Source: Dyadobacter sp. CY312 (lineage in GTDB: Bacteria > Bacteroidota > Bacteroidia > Cytophagales > Spirosomataceae). From it: a stretch of 64,000 bases of DNA. The position numbers and the translations under genes were made by a program. Location: positions 186,001-250,000 of the forward strand of contig NZ_JAJUXG010000017.1 in assembly GCF_021390535.1 (NCBI RefSeq), in the 5' to 3' direction. Below are positions 9,991 through 18,413 of the stretch, in pieces. The notes under the pieces were generated by a model. It was not told the origin of the DNA. It did no database searches and saw only the letters and a program-made list of their open reading frames with translations. Position 1 is the first letter of the stretch; each line of letters begins with the position of its first letter.

Positions 9991-10258
9991 TTCGGTGCGC
10001 TGCACCTCCTAGGAAATCTTGTTTAGGATTTTTCAACAAATATTCCGGTGCTCTGTACCTTATTCCAGAACAGGTGCAGGGCACCGTAATATTTGTAGGA
10101 AGAAACAATGAATAGGTTTTCCAAGGTGCAGCGCACCGAAATATGAAGCAACAGACATTTATACAAGGTGCATTTTAAAGACCCTTTTGTTAACTTTTGC
10201 TCCTTTTGTGGTTCAAAAATGACCTATGATTAAAACCGAATAGGTGCAGCGCACCGAA
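9991..10258. repeat. Cluster of GGTGC-N3-GCACC palindromic repeats
   Basis: A 13-bp palindrome-like unit recurs five times: GGTGCGCTGCACC (9994-10006, reverse orientation), a degenerate GGTGCTCTGTACC (10047-10059), GGTGCAGGGCACC (10073-10085) and exact GGTGCAGCGCACC at 10125-10137 and 10243-10255. Most copies are flanked by CGAAAT or its complement. Unit spacing is irregular, and the whole cluster lies between two convergent genes. It looks like a dispersed intergenic palindrome family that could form hairpins at mRNA 3' ends. Confidence 0.8.
10141..10230 (+). repeat. About 85-bp intergenic repeat, copy A
   Basis: It begins with AGCAACAGACATTTATACAA and ends with CTCCTTTTGTGGTTCAAAAA followed by TGACCTATGA. 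The same order of blocks recurs at 10261-10340 and 11628-11713. It lies between two of the GGTGC-N3-GCACC palindromes and contains no ORF. Confidence 0.7.
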
Positions 10259-10260
10259 AT

Positions 10261-10340
10261 GAAAACCAGCGGACCTGTGTCCAACGAGCATTAAAAGCAA
10301 CTTCTGTTAACTCCTGTTCCTTTTATGGTTCAAAATTTAT
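10261..10340 (+). repeat. About 85-bp intergenic repeat, copy B
   Basis: This is a diverged copy of the 10141-10230 repeat. It shares AACCAGC, CAACGAGCATTAAAAGC, TTCTGTTAACTCCTGTTCC and TTTTATGGTTCAAAA in the same order. It follows directly after the palindrome at 10243-10255, suggesting that palindrome and repeat travel together. Confidence 0.6.
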
Positions 10341-10430
10341 TTTTGTCGTAAATCAGGTTGTAAACGCCACATCGCCATAATCCCAGTTGTGCACTGGTTT
10401 TGACTTGGAAATTATTCCAAGTCAAACTCA

Positions 10431-11537
10431 TTATTTTGAACTAAAAAAACAATTGGCAATAGCATCCATTTCACCCAGATTGATACGTGCTCCGCTGATG
10501 TTGGCGGTGACCGCAATCACCAGATCATTTTCAGGATACACAATAAGGAAAGTTCGTCCCCCGTCGATCAGCCCTCCATGATGGATTATTTTTCTCCCTT
10601 TGTCATCATGACCAATTCGCCAGCCAGCAGCATAATTGGTATTTTCTCCCGAGTTTAACACTTGAGTCGTAAGAAGTATATCAATGGTTTCCTTTTTCAG
10701 TATAGAATGTTTAATGAGCTCCGTTCCCAGCTTGACTAAATCCGTAGGCGTGGATAGAAAACCGCCACCTGCCCATTTGTAACTATTGTCCACCATTCCC
10801 GCATGAACGTGCTTCCCATTTTTTAACTCGTAAAATCTAACACGGTTATTGATCAGACTGTCGCTGTAATCAGGACTTGTTTCAGTCATACCGAGAGGAG
10901 AAAAAACGGATGTTTTCATCAAAGACAAATAATCCTGCCCACTTGCACCTTCGAGAGCAGCACTCAAAAGCGTGTAGCCGTAAGTGGAATAATTGTATTT
11001 GCTTCCCGGCTGAAACAGCAGACTGTCCTGATTGAAAATGGAAAGAGCCTCCGTTACAGAGATATATCTTTTGGGACAAGTAATTGGATCGTCGTTTCTG
11101 TAATGTCTGATGCCGGAAGTGTGTGTAACAAGTTGCCTGGCTGTGATCGTATATTTTTTTAATGGAAACTGAGGCACATAGGCTTGAATAGCAGTATCCA
11201 TATTAAATTTGCCGTTTTCCAGTAATCGCCCTAAGGCCACAGAGGTCAGGGATTTTGATACCGAGCCGATTCGGAACCGGGAATGTATGGATACTGGTAT
11301 CCTGGATTCTAAATCGGCAAAACCCAAGCCTTGTGCCCAGATAATCCCCCTGGCGTTACCTACTGCGACAGATAATCCGGGTATATTTTGAGCAGTCTGC
11401 AATGAATCCAGATACTTTTGCGCTTTGTTTATTGCAGGTAGAAAAGCCTTGTCTTTTATCGATTCGCTTTTACTGTTTATCTGGGCATAACAGATGTTTA
11501 AACTCAATAGAAAGACAATGAGGAATTTGTTTTTCAT
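10431..11537 (-). CDS. LACTB-like serine hydrolase (beta-lactamase/PBP fold), exported
   Basis: This 368-residue protein has a signal peptide (MKNKFLIVFLLSLNICYA) and then a beta-lactamase fold. The nucleophile motif SVSK is at 92-95, the second motif is YSTYGY (Y183) and an HHGG-type third motif (KIIHHGGLIDGG) lies near the C-terminus. The combination HTSGIRHYR plus YSTYGYTLLSAALE matches the LACTB subgroup of the class C/serine-hydrolase family rather than true beta-lactamases. Family knowledge: such proteins act on peptide or ester bonds, and substrate cannot be predicted. Tyr-Ser-Thr replaces the usual Tyr-x-Asn, as in LACTB. The ATG at 11537 is followed at once by the signal peptide. It converges on the giant hydrolase gene across repeat-rich DNA. 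Confidence 0.88.
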   Translation of the reverse strand: MKNKFLIVFLLSLNICYAQINSKSESIKDKAFLPAINKAQKYLDSLQTAQNIPGLSVAVGNARGIIWAQGLGFADLESRIPVSIHSRFRIGSVSKSLTSVALGRLLENGKFNMDTAIQAYVPQFPLKKYTITARQLVTHTSGIRHYRNDDPITCPKRYISVTEALSIFNQDSLLFQPGSKYNYSTYGYTLLSAALEGASGQDYLSLMKTSVFSPLGMTETSPDYSDSLINNRVRFYELKNGKHVHAGMVDNSYKWAGGGFLSTPTDLVKLGTELIKHSILKKETIDILLTTQVLNSGENTNYAAGWRIGHDDKGRKIIHHGGLIDGGRTFLIVYPENDLVIAVTANISGARINLGEMDAIANCFFSSK

Positions 11538-11627
11538 GGCTTTGGGACGTTTTAATTGTATGTATCCGGTTTAATATCAAAAGTTAAAAAATTAAAGGTT
11601 TACTTGAGTAGAAAATGGATGAATGGT

Positions 11628-11713
11628 AAACCAGCAACAGACATATATTCAAGGAGCATTTTGAAAGCTCCTTTTGCCAACTTCATTCCCTTTTGTGATC
11701 CAAAAATGAACTA
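11628..11713 (+). repeat. About 85-bp intergenic repeat, copy C
   Basis: AACCAGCAACAGACATATAT is followed by TCAAGGAGCATTTTGAAAGC and CCCTTTTGTGATCCAAAAAT, closely matching copy A (10141-10230). It lies upstream of the TPR gene and on the other side of the LACTB-like gene, so the two intergenic regions flanking that gene both carry the element. Confidence 0.65.
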
Positions 11714-11771
11714 GGAGTAGTTCATCGCCCTAAAGGAACACGCAAATATTAAAGCTCCAATCAGGAATTTT

Positions 11772-12713
11772 TTGCGTTTTTTTGCATTGAAAAATACTGG
11801 AAATCTTCCTTTAAAATCACGTCACTGGTTTATCAACAGCCTTATGCTTGAACTTCTTGCAGTAATTACCTTTTTTGGATACATCTATTATTTACGCAAC
11901 TACGCCGACCTGAGAAGCAAATCGGAGAAAGAGTTAGCTGAATTCTCCCCGGGCGTTGAGTTATACGAAACGGGGCGTATCGATGAAGCTTTGTTGTATT
12001 TTGATCAGAAAGTAAAACAGCGTCCCGGGTCCTGTATTGCACATTTGTACAGAGGGTTATGTCAAAAAGCGAAGGGTGAATCCGCTCAGGCATTTGCCGA
12101 TATTCAAAAAGCGGTAAGTCTGGATGACGAGGTGTTTCAGGCTCATTTACAATTGGGTATTTTACATCTGGAAGCAAACAACGCTGAGGCTGCATTGGTG
12201 GCTTTCAACAAGGCTGTGATGAAAGCGCAGGACACTTCGGCAGAGCCATACAAATGGCGGGCAGCGGCATATTTAACCCTCAATAGAACAGAGGAAGCAA
12301 CGGCTGATTTAGCTACCGAAAAACTTATAATACAAAAAATGGAAAATGGATCAGCCGTTTTGCCAAAGAATGAAACACCGTTTCTTGATAAAAAACTGAT
12401 GGTGAGTATGGTGATGGTTGTTTTTACCAGTGCGCTTGTTGTAGCCGTAGTCAAAAGATCAGAAGGCGTCCATTTTCCTTATCTGGTAGCTGTTTTGTGC
12501 GCCATTGCCATCGGTTTTGCTGAGCCTCGTAAGGGTTGGTTTCTGGCCCTGATGCAATGCGTGCTGGTACTAGCAGGTTACTTTTTATTTACTTCACAAA
12601 TTGATCCAAGAGGTGGACAGGAACTCGAAAATTTCCGTTTGTACGGATCCGTTGTACTGACTTTTGTGGCTAGCTTTTTGGGTGGATTTATGAAAAGGGC
12701 TTTTAGCATGTAA
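11772..12713 (+). CDS. Membrane-anchored TPR-repeat protein
   Basis: The frame encodes up to 313 residues. It has one N-terminal membrane helix (about 26-42), a cytoplasmic or periplasmic stretch with about four tetratricopeptide-like helix pairs (about 53-185; e.g. GRIDEALLYFDQKVKQRPG and NAEAALVAFNKAV), then three hydrophobic helices (about 210-310). TPR domains scaffold protein contacts; no catalytic motif is visible. The long frame needs a TTG start at 11772, preceded by AGGAATT. An in-frame ATG at 11844 would give 289 residues and still keep the first helix, so the start is uncertain. Function is unknown. It stands alone between repeat-containing spacers. Confidence 0.75.
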   Translation: MRFFALKNTGNLPLKSRHWFINSLMLELLAVITFFGYIYYLRNYADLRSKSEKELAEFSPGVELYETGRIDEALLYFDQKVKQRPGSCIAHLYRGLCQKAKGESAQAFADIQKAVSLDDEVFQAHLQLGILHLEANNAEAALVAFNKAVMKAQDTSAEPYKWRAAAYLTLNRTEEATADLATEKLIIQKMENGSAVLPKNETPFLDKKLMVSMVMVVFTSALVVAVVKRSEGVHFPYLVAVLCAIAIGFAEPRKGWFLALMQCVLVLAGYFLFTSQIDPRGGQELENFRLYGSVVLTFVASFLGGFMKRAFSM

Positions 12714-13166
12714 CAAAATAGTTTTTTTATATAAACTGTAAGTTACTTATTGATAAGGAAGTAAGTCTACCCATGGTATTCTGGTTTCAGGAAAATACTG
12801 TTCATTTCAGGCTTAAAATCCAATGCAGGCTTATCTTTGGCAGAAGTTACTTTGCAGTCTGATGGCGCAGGGGCGTTCTTACTTGCAGGTTGCGAAATGT
12901 ATCGCTTCTTGGTGCCAAAGAAAAAGAAGCAGCGGTGATTCTTAATGGTTAACATATATGAATTGCCCACAAAAGGAACAATAGAAAACAAAGTTAGCTT
13001 TTGTGAACTTGTGTGGTTCAATCAAAAAAACTTACCACAAAGGGCAAAATATAAGAGACAATTAGCCTTTGTTAACTATTGTTTCTTTTGCGGTTTAATT
13101 AAAACCCTTTCCGCAGTTTTGCGATGGAAATTTTAACTTCTACTACGGGCATTGAAAAACGGAATT
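12714..13166. repeat. Intergenic region with degenerate CTTTTGTTAACT-type repeats
   Basis: No credible gene is present. Two degenerate copies of the block seen in the 10-11.7 kb repeats occur here: 12987-13020 (AGCTTTTGTGAACTTGTGTG, then GTTCA) and 13061-13100 (CCTTTGTTAACTATTGTTTC, then TTTTGCGGTTTAA). Between them ACCACAAAGGG (13034-13044) is an inverted fragment. A short minus-strand ORF covering 12767-13021 overlaps the repeats and shows no recognisable motif, so it is not annotated as a gene. Confidence 0.5.
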
Positions 13167-14430
13167 ATGAAAAGTAAAATGCGATTTGCTTACAGGTTGC
13201 CAATATTAATTTTTGCTGCCTTTCTGGTAATACCTCCCGGTTATGGGCAAAAGAAAACTGTGGCAAAAAAAGTCGCTCCTGTAAGCGACCGGCAGTTCTG
13301 GCTTGCCGAAATGGATAAAAATGTGCAGGCCGGTTATGTCTGCCCTGGCGCATGACAGTCTGCGTATTCTGATGCCGCAAGTTACCTCGGTACGTGCCGA
13401 TAATAAAGCGCAACGCATTCAGGTTCAGTATCTGGAAGTTTTGGGACGTGTGCTGAGCGGCATTGCACCGTGGCTGCAAACCGAAGGCGGATCGGCAGAG
13501 GAAATCGCTTTACGTGATCAATATCGCCAATGGGCCATTGCCGGGCTCTCCAATGCACTGGATTCTACCAAAAAGGATTACATGCGTTTTGATCTTGGAG
13601 GTCAGCAGTTGGTGGATGCTTCTTTTTTGGCTGCGGCTTTTATCCGTGCACCATGGCTTTGGGAAAACCTTAATCCCGCCGACAAAGATCGTATGGTGGC
13701 TGCTCTTAAAAGTACTCGCCGCTACAAACCTGTTTTCTCCAACTGGCTGCTTTTTTCAGCGATGACGGAGGCATTTTTTAGCAAATACGGATATGAATGG
13801 GATCCGATGCGGGTGGATTACGCTTTACAACAGCTCGAACAATGGTATGTAGGCGACGGGATGTACAAAGACGGCACTTCTTATGCTTTTGATTACTACA
13901 ACAGCTACGTGATTCATCCATATCTGGCTGCGATTGTAGACGTGATCGGGAAGAAAACAAATGCTTACAATGGTATGTTTGGGAAAATAAACAAACGTAA
14001 TGAACGCTACGCGGTGATTCAGGAACGGTTGATTAATGGAGATGGAACATTCCCGGCTACGGGCCGCTCCATCATTTATCGCGGTGCCGCTTTTCATCAC
14101 CTTGCCGACGTTGCTTTGCGTCAGAAATTACCTGCGCAATTGAAGCCGGCTCAGGTTCGTAGTGCGTTAACAGCTGTGATCCGGAAAACACTGGAAAGCC
14201 CCACAACATATGAAAATGGCTGGCTGACACTGGGACTATACGGTTCGCAGCCAGACCTGGCCGATGTCTACAATAATCAGGGTAGCCCATATCTGTGTAC
14301 AAGTATATTTCTTCCGCTTGGCCTGCCGGCTTCCGATCCGTTCTGGGCAAATGCGCCTGAAAAATGGAGTGCTCAGAAAATTTGGGGCGGCGAGGATTTT
14401 CACAACGATCACGCAGAAGATTTAAAGTAA
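13167..14430 (+). pseudogene. DUF2264 family protein, interrupted by a frameshift
   Basis: Two overlapping frames together make one DUF2264 protein. The 5' part (ATG 13167) has a signal peptide (MKSKMRFAYRLPILIFAAF...YGQ) and the typical opening DRQFWLAEMDK. The frame then stops at 13355. The family sequence resumes one frame over as RPVMSALAHDSLRILMP and runs to 14430. Deleting one A from the A5 tract at 13317-13321 would join them as MDKMCRPVMSALA. DUF2264 proteins are alpha-barrel, heparinase/glycoside-hydrolase-like enzymes, often exported and linked to plant polysaccharide use. Full length would be about 420 residues. The break may be a true mutation, a sequencing error in the homopolymer, or a slippage site; the downstream part shows no other damage. 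Confidence 0.8.
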
Positions 14431-14524
14431 TTTGTAACATCAGAAAATTTCAGAGCATATTACCATCGGGAAAGACAATACACACTTACCTTTGCATCCT
14501 CCAATTAGCCATTGATTATAAAAA

Positions 14525-15883
14525 TTGAACTCAGTATTTCTGTCAGGTAAAACGCGGTCTTTTCAAAAATGGCCATTTATTTTTGTTGTCATCAGCCTCC
14601 TGGTACTGTTATCCAGATGGTATTACGTTGAAAATTTTGTGGTGGCGATGCCCTTCTGGGATCAATGGGATGCGGAAGGCGACTGGCTGCTCAGACCGTG
14701 GGTGGAGGGACATTTCAAAATGTCGGATCTATGGTTTCCGCAAAATGAGCATCGTCTGGTGCCGAGCCATATTTTAACCTTGCTATTATTCGAAGTAACG
14801 GGAACATGGAGTAATCTTACGGAAGCCAGAGTTAATATTGTACTTGGTGCTCTGACACCGCTGTTGCTGATCTGGCTGCTTCACCGATGGGGGGAAATTT
14901 ATAAGTGGAGATGGCTGGTTGTTGCTGTAATTATTTGCGGAGCCATACTTCCATTCGCCTGGGAAAATATCCTGTTTGGTTTTCAGAGCCAGTTTTATTT
15001 CCTATGCATTTTTACACTTTCAGCACTTTTCCTCGCATCAACAAGGCCGTATCATGCGGCGTCTGTTTCAGCTATTGTTGTGATTTCCATTTTGAGTGTT
15101 TTGACCATGGCATCTGGCTTGCTTACACCCGTTGCGGTTGCCGCGGTATACAGTCTGCACTGGCTTATGGCGAAGAAAAAGCATTTACAGACAATTATTA
15201 TAATAGTTGTCCTTGCGGGAATTACAGTAACGGCTTATCTCACTATGCCTTACAACCCGGGTCATGATTTTTTACATGCTCAAAATTTTGCCGAATTTTC
15301 CAAGGCTTTAATCCGCGTACTCGGATGGCCGTTAACTGCCCGGAAACTAATAACGATTGTATTTTGGTTACCCTCGGCAGCAATATTAATTACGTTTCTG
15401 ATTAAGAAAAAACTAAGCCGGACAGACGTTCTGATGTCCGGTTGCTTTATCTGGTCGGCGTTGCAGGCAGTTGCAATCGCTTACGGCCGCGGGCACGAAC
15501 CCGGAGATGTACTATCACGATATACCGACTTGCTAAGCCTTGGACTGGCAGGCAGTGCCTGGTTTATCGTGCGGGCCACGGAGGTATTTAATCCGGTTGG
15601 CAGGTTCAGGTATACCTTTAAAATTATTGCAATACTGTTTTTTGCTGCATTTTTTGTCAGCCACAAAAAGCGGTTCAGACCTGGTATTAACTCGATGAAA
15701 AAATCGAAGGAACTGCGTACGATCCAGGAAACCAACGTTTACGGTTACCTGAGGACAGGAGATGCACATTACCTGCAGCAGGGAAATATTCCTTATCCCG
15801 ATGCAAACCGCTTGCAAATGCTGCTTGACAATCGGGGAATCCGAAGAACACTTCCTCCAAATGGGAAAGCTCCGGTGAAATAA
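14525..15883 (+). CDS. Polytopic membrane protein, possibly GT-C-type glycosyltransferase
   Basis: The 452 residues contain roughly ten hydrophobic helices. The first helix (about 15-32) is followed by an extracytoplasmic loop with PFWDQWDAEGDWLL and then FPQNEHRLVPSHIL. Acidic pairs just after the first helix and such a loop resemble GT-C fold transferases, which use lipid-linked sugars, but no family can be named with confidence. The tail after about residue 385 is hydrophilic. The frame starts with TTG at 14525; the first ATG would delete the first membrane helix, so the TTG is preferred. The upstream neighbour ends 94 bp before it. Confidence 0.65.
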   Translation: MNSVFLSGKTRSFQKWPFIFVVISLLVLLSRWYYVENFVVAMPFWDQWDAEGDWLLRPWVEGHFKMSDLWFPQNEHRLVPSHILTLLLFEVTGTWSNLTEARVNIVLGALTPLLLIWLLHRWGEIYKWRWLVVAVIICGAILPFAWENILFGFQSQFYFLCIFTLSALFLASTRPYHAASVSAIVVISILSVLTMASGLLTPVAVAAVYSLHWLMAKKKHLQTIIIIVVLAGITVTAYLTMPYNPGHDFLHAQNFAEFSKALIRVLGWPLTARKLITIVFWLPSAAILITFLIKKKLSRTDVLMSGCFIWSALQAVAIAYGRGHEPGDVLSRYTDLLSLGLAGSAWFIVRATEVFNPVGRFRYTFKIIAILFFAAFFVSHKKRFRPGINSMKKSKELRTIQETNVYGYLRTGDAHYLQQGNIPYPDANRLQMLLDNRGIRRTLPPNGKAPVK

Positions 15884-16263
15884 TATAGATACTTAGTACC
15901 GGTAATTTATCAATATCCGGAAGATCGTCTATAATAGTTTGCTTTCGTTTGTTGCCAGGATATCAGAAATAGTGTCCGGTTATAGCACTTGTCGCTCAGC
16001 ACTTTCATCGACCTGATTGGGCAAATAATCAGAATAACATAAAGCGCTTCACCATTTGATCGTTATAAATATTTGGTTTTTTTATACTTTTAAGCCGAAT
16101 ATTTATATCACGTGCGATTCCATATATACAACTTAATGTCACTGAAAAGTCGTTTTCCTCTAATCTCTGTGCAACGCTGTGTTCCTAAAAATCCCTAAAT
16201 TTGGAATCGGGCACGCAGGAAGTAAAGGCGTAAGACTCAAACGTTGACAATTATAAGTATTAA
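15884..16263 (+). promoter_or_regulatory. Upstream region of the AraC-type regulator
   Basis: This is a 380-bp spacer without a recognisable gene. TAAATTTG at 16196-16203 fits the Bacteroidota -7 box TAnnTTTG and would give a leader of about 50 nt before the regulator's ATG at 16264. No TTG was found at the matching -33 distance, so this is only a candidate. Confidence 0.3.
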
Positions 16264-18147
16264 ATGAACAAAGTATCCGCAGTTTTATTTTTTGTCTTAC
16301 TGACTTGCACTGCGTTTGCTCAGTTGCGTATTGAAGTGGTGGCTACGCCTCCGCTCGCAACACCTTCGTCTTCACTTTATCTGGCTTCGGATCTGAACAA
16401 TTGGAGCCCCGGAGATCCCAATTACCGGTTTAGAAAAGATACGTCGGGCGTTTACTTCATTGATATACCAAAAAATCCTACCCGTTTTGAATTTAAAATT
16501 ACCCAAGGGAACTGGACCATGGTTGAGGGTGACTCGGCGGGTGCTCCGCTTCGTAACCGGTTGTATGATGCCTCGTCATTGCCGGATAAAAATCTTCTGC
16601 AAGTACGTATCAATGGATGGGAACAGAAGATCGTCTACACTTTTATCATTAAAAAATTACCCGAAAATACGCCTCACGATGCGCAGCTTTATATAACGGG
16701 AAATTTCAATGACTGGGAAGCTGCCAATCCACTTTACAAGGTTTACAAAAATGTAGACGGCACTTACAGGACAACGATTTACACAGAAAAGGATCCGGTC
16801 GAGTATAAATTTACCAGAGGTGAATGGAATTCAATAGAAGGGCGGGCGAGTGGTAAGGCGCGCCCGAATCGCTTAATTTATCGGGACTCTAAGATCAATC
16901 ACATGTCGGTGGACGTGGAGATTGATGGGTGGGAAGATCTTACGGCCTCATTTCATTTTTATTCCATTTACGATCTTTTGTTGCTTTTTGCAGTGTTTCA
17001 GGGCATATTGCTCATCATCGCCATTCCCACAATACAGAACTACAACCGCTCGGCAAACCGTTGGCTGGTGATTACGATTGGCGTTGCGTCACTTATGATT
17101 TTGCTGCGTACCATTGGAAGTTACCGGGAAGCGGCTCAGGCCTTTACCAAGGTGCTGCTCATGCCGGATTTTATCTTGTTTTTATACGTTCCGCTGTTTT
17201 ATTTTTATCTACAAAAGCTGCTCTTCAACCAATCTGCAAAACCGGTGAGGCAATTGCTTTTCTTTCTCCCTGCCATTTTACAGTGTTTCGTATACCTGCC
17301 ATTTTTCCTGATGGGTGAAAGAACCCTACAGCTCAGTTTCATGATGCAGGACTGGAAACTGATGGGTGTTTTCCTGGGGACGGGACTTCTTGCATTGGCC
17401 TGGAATACCTATTTCTGGTTTCTGTTTCGGAAAACATTCCGGTTTTATCGGGAACAATATCAAAGCCATTTTTCCTATGAGCAAAATCTCAATTACCTCA
17501 ATACAGTTCTTTTCATTCAGGCGATATGCCTGGGTCTCTGGTATTTTCTATTCATCATGCTTGGGCTGGGGCACTGGTTCGAGTTTGATGTTACGCAAAT
17601 TGTTGAGCGTAGCGTGGATGCGATTTGGCTTGCTTTTTCAACCATCACGTATTTCGTAGGATACTTTGCCATTCATCAACCTGAAATTTTTAAAATTTCA
17701 CCTCAGGCCTTGTCTATTTTTGGAGAGATCAAATCATCACCTGTGGTTATGGGAAGTGAGGAAGAGGTGATTGATAAAAAAGTAGAACAAGCGGAAGATT
17801 TGCATGAGGCACGGGCTCAGGTGGAAGATTACATGATTAAACATAAACCATATACCAATCCGAAACTGAGTTTAAACGAGCTTGCCGGGAAGATAAAACT
17901 TCCTCCTCATACCTTGTCGAAAGTAATCAATGATGGCTTCGATAAAAACTTTTTTGACTTCATTAATTCCTACCGTGTCGACGAGTTTAAGAAACGTGTC
18001 GATAATCCTAAGTTTAAGAATTACACGTTGCTGAGCATTGCCTACGAGGTAGGTTTCAATTCTAAAACGGCTTTCAACAGGTCCTTCAAAAAGATGACCG
18101 GACAAACGCCTCGCGACTACTACAACGAGAGCCGTTTGGAAGAGTAA
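16264..18147 (+). CDS. Membrane AraC-family regulator with two glycogen-binding-like sensor domains
   Basis: This 627-residue protein begins with a signal peptide (1-20). Two homologous extracytoplasmic domains follow (about 35-120 and 138-225), each carrying an AMPK-beta/CBM48-like motif (ASDLNNWSPGDP; TGNFNDWEAANP), then F-K-x-T-x-G-x-W and PxRNRL/ARPNRL and a closing INGWE/IDGWED. About seven membrane helices (about 232-480) lead to a C-terminal AraC-type double helix-turn-helix (about 520-620; LSLNELAGKIKLPPHTLSKV and SIAYEVGFNSKTAFNRSFKK). The architecture suggests a sensor that binds alpha-glucan outside the inner membrane and activates transcription inside. It lies 266 bp upstream of susC on the same strand, so it probably controls that operon. 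The domains are seen in sequence; the ligand and target are inferred. Confidence 0.85.
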   Translation: MNKVSAVLFFVLLTCTAFAQLRIEVVATPPLATPSSSLYLASDLNNWSPGDPNYRFRKDTSGVYFIDIPKNPTRFEFKITQGNWTMVEGDSAGAPLRNRLYDASSLPDKNLLQVRINGWEQKIVYTFIIKKLPENTPHDAQLYITGNFNDWEAANPLYKVYKNVDGTYRTTIYTEKDPVEYKFTRGEWNSIEGRASGKARPNRLIYRDSKINHMSVDVEIDGWEDLTASFHFYSIYDLLLLFAVFQGILLIIAIPTIQNYNRSANRWLVITIGVASLMILLRTIGSYREAAQAFTKVLLMPDFILFLYVPLFYFYLQKLLFNQSAKPVRQLLFFLPAILQCFVYLPFFLMGERTLQLSFMMQDWKLMGVFLGTGLLALAWNTYFWFLFRKTFRFYREQYQSHFSYEQNLNYLNTVLFIQAICLGLWYFLFIMLGLGHWFEFDVTQIVERSVDAIWLAFSTITYFVGYFAIHQPEIFKISPQALSIFGEIKSSPVVMGSEEEVIDKKVEQAEDLHEARAQVEDYMIKHKPYTNPKLSLNELAGKIKLPPHTLSKVINDGFDKNFFDFINSYRVDEFKKRVDNPKFKNYTLLSIAYEVGFNSKTAFNRSFKKMTGQTPRDYYNESRLEE

Positions 18148-18413
18148 TTGACTTTTTCCTGTTAAAACTTTCAAATAAATAAGTGCCATTTTATAAAGTG
18201 GTCATTTGTTTTGGTGTGTATATACTTCATTTTTAAATAGTTATCAACATTTCATTTTGATTCTGAAAAATATGGGCTGAATCGTGAAGTGGAGCGACAG
18301 AGGACTTTTATAGGGATACTTTTGCTGAGTAATATTTCGATAATTAATAGGATTTAAACCTGTGTTATTATTGAGGCTTACAAAACCAATCATCCAAAAT
18401 TTATTCCTCTAAG
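18148..18413 (+). promoter_or_regulatory. Likely control region of the sus operon
   Basis: This spacer separates the regulator from susC. TACTTTTG at 18317-18324 fits the -7 box TAnnTTTG and would leave a leader of about 85 nt. No TTG sits at the -33 distance, as would be expected of a promoter needing an activator such as the neighbouring AraC-type protein. The element is a candidate only. Confidence 0.35.

Noticed and set aside
9991..10340. Possible CRISPR array from the repeated GGTGC-N3-GCACC units
   Set aside because: Spacing is irregular, units occur in both orientations and are only 13 bp, spacers are themselves repeated (10141 and 10261 copies), and no cas gene is near.
1..12713. Defence island around the giant hydrolase
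   Set aside because: No restriction, toxin-antitoxin, CBASS, retron or integrase genes were seen on either side, so the context gives no support for defence.
12767..13021. 84-residue minus-strand ORF
   Set aside because: Overlaps the degenerate repeats at 12987-13020, no recognisable motif and no start-site signal.
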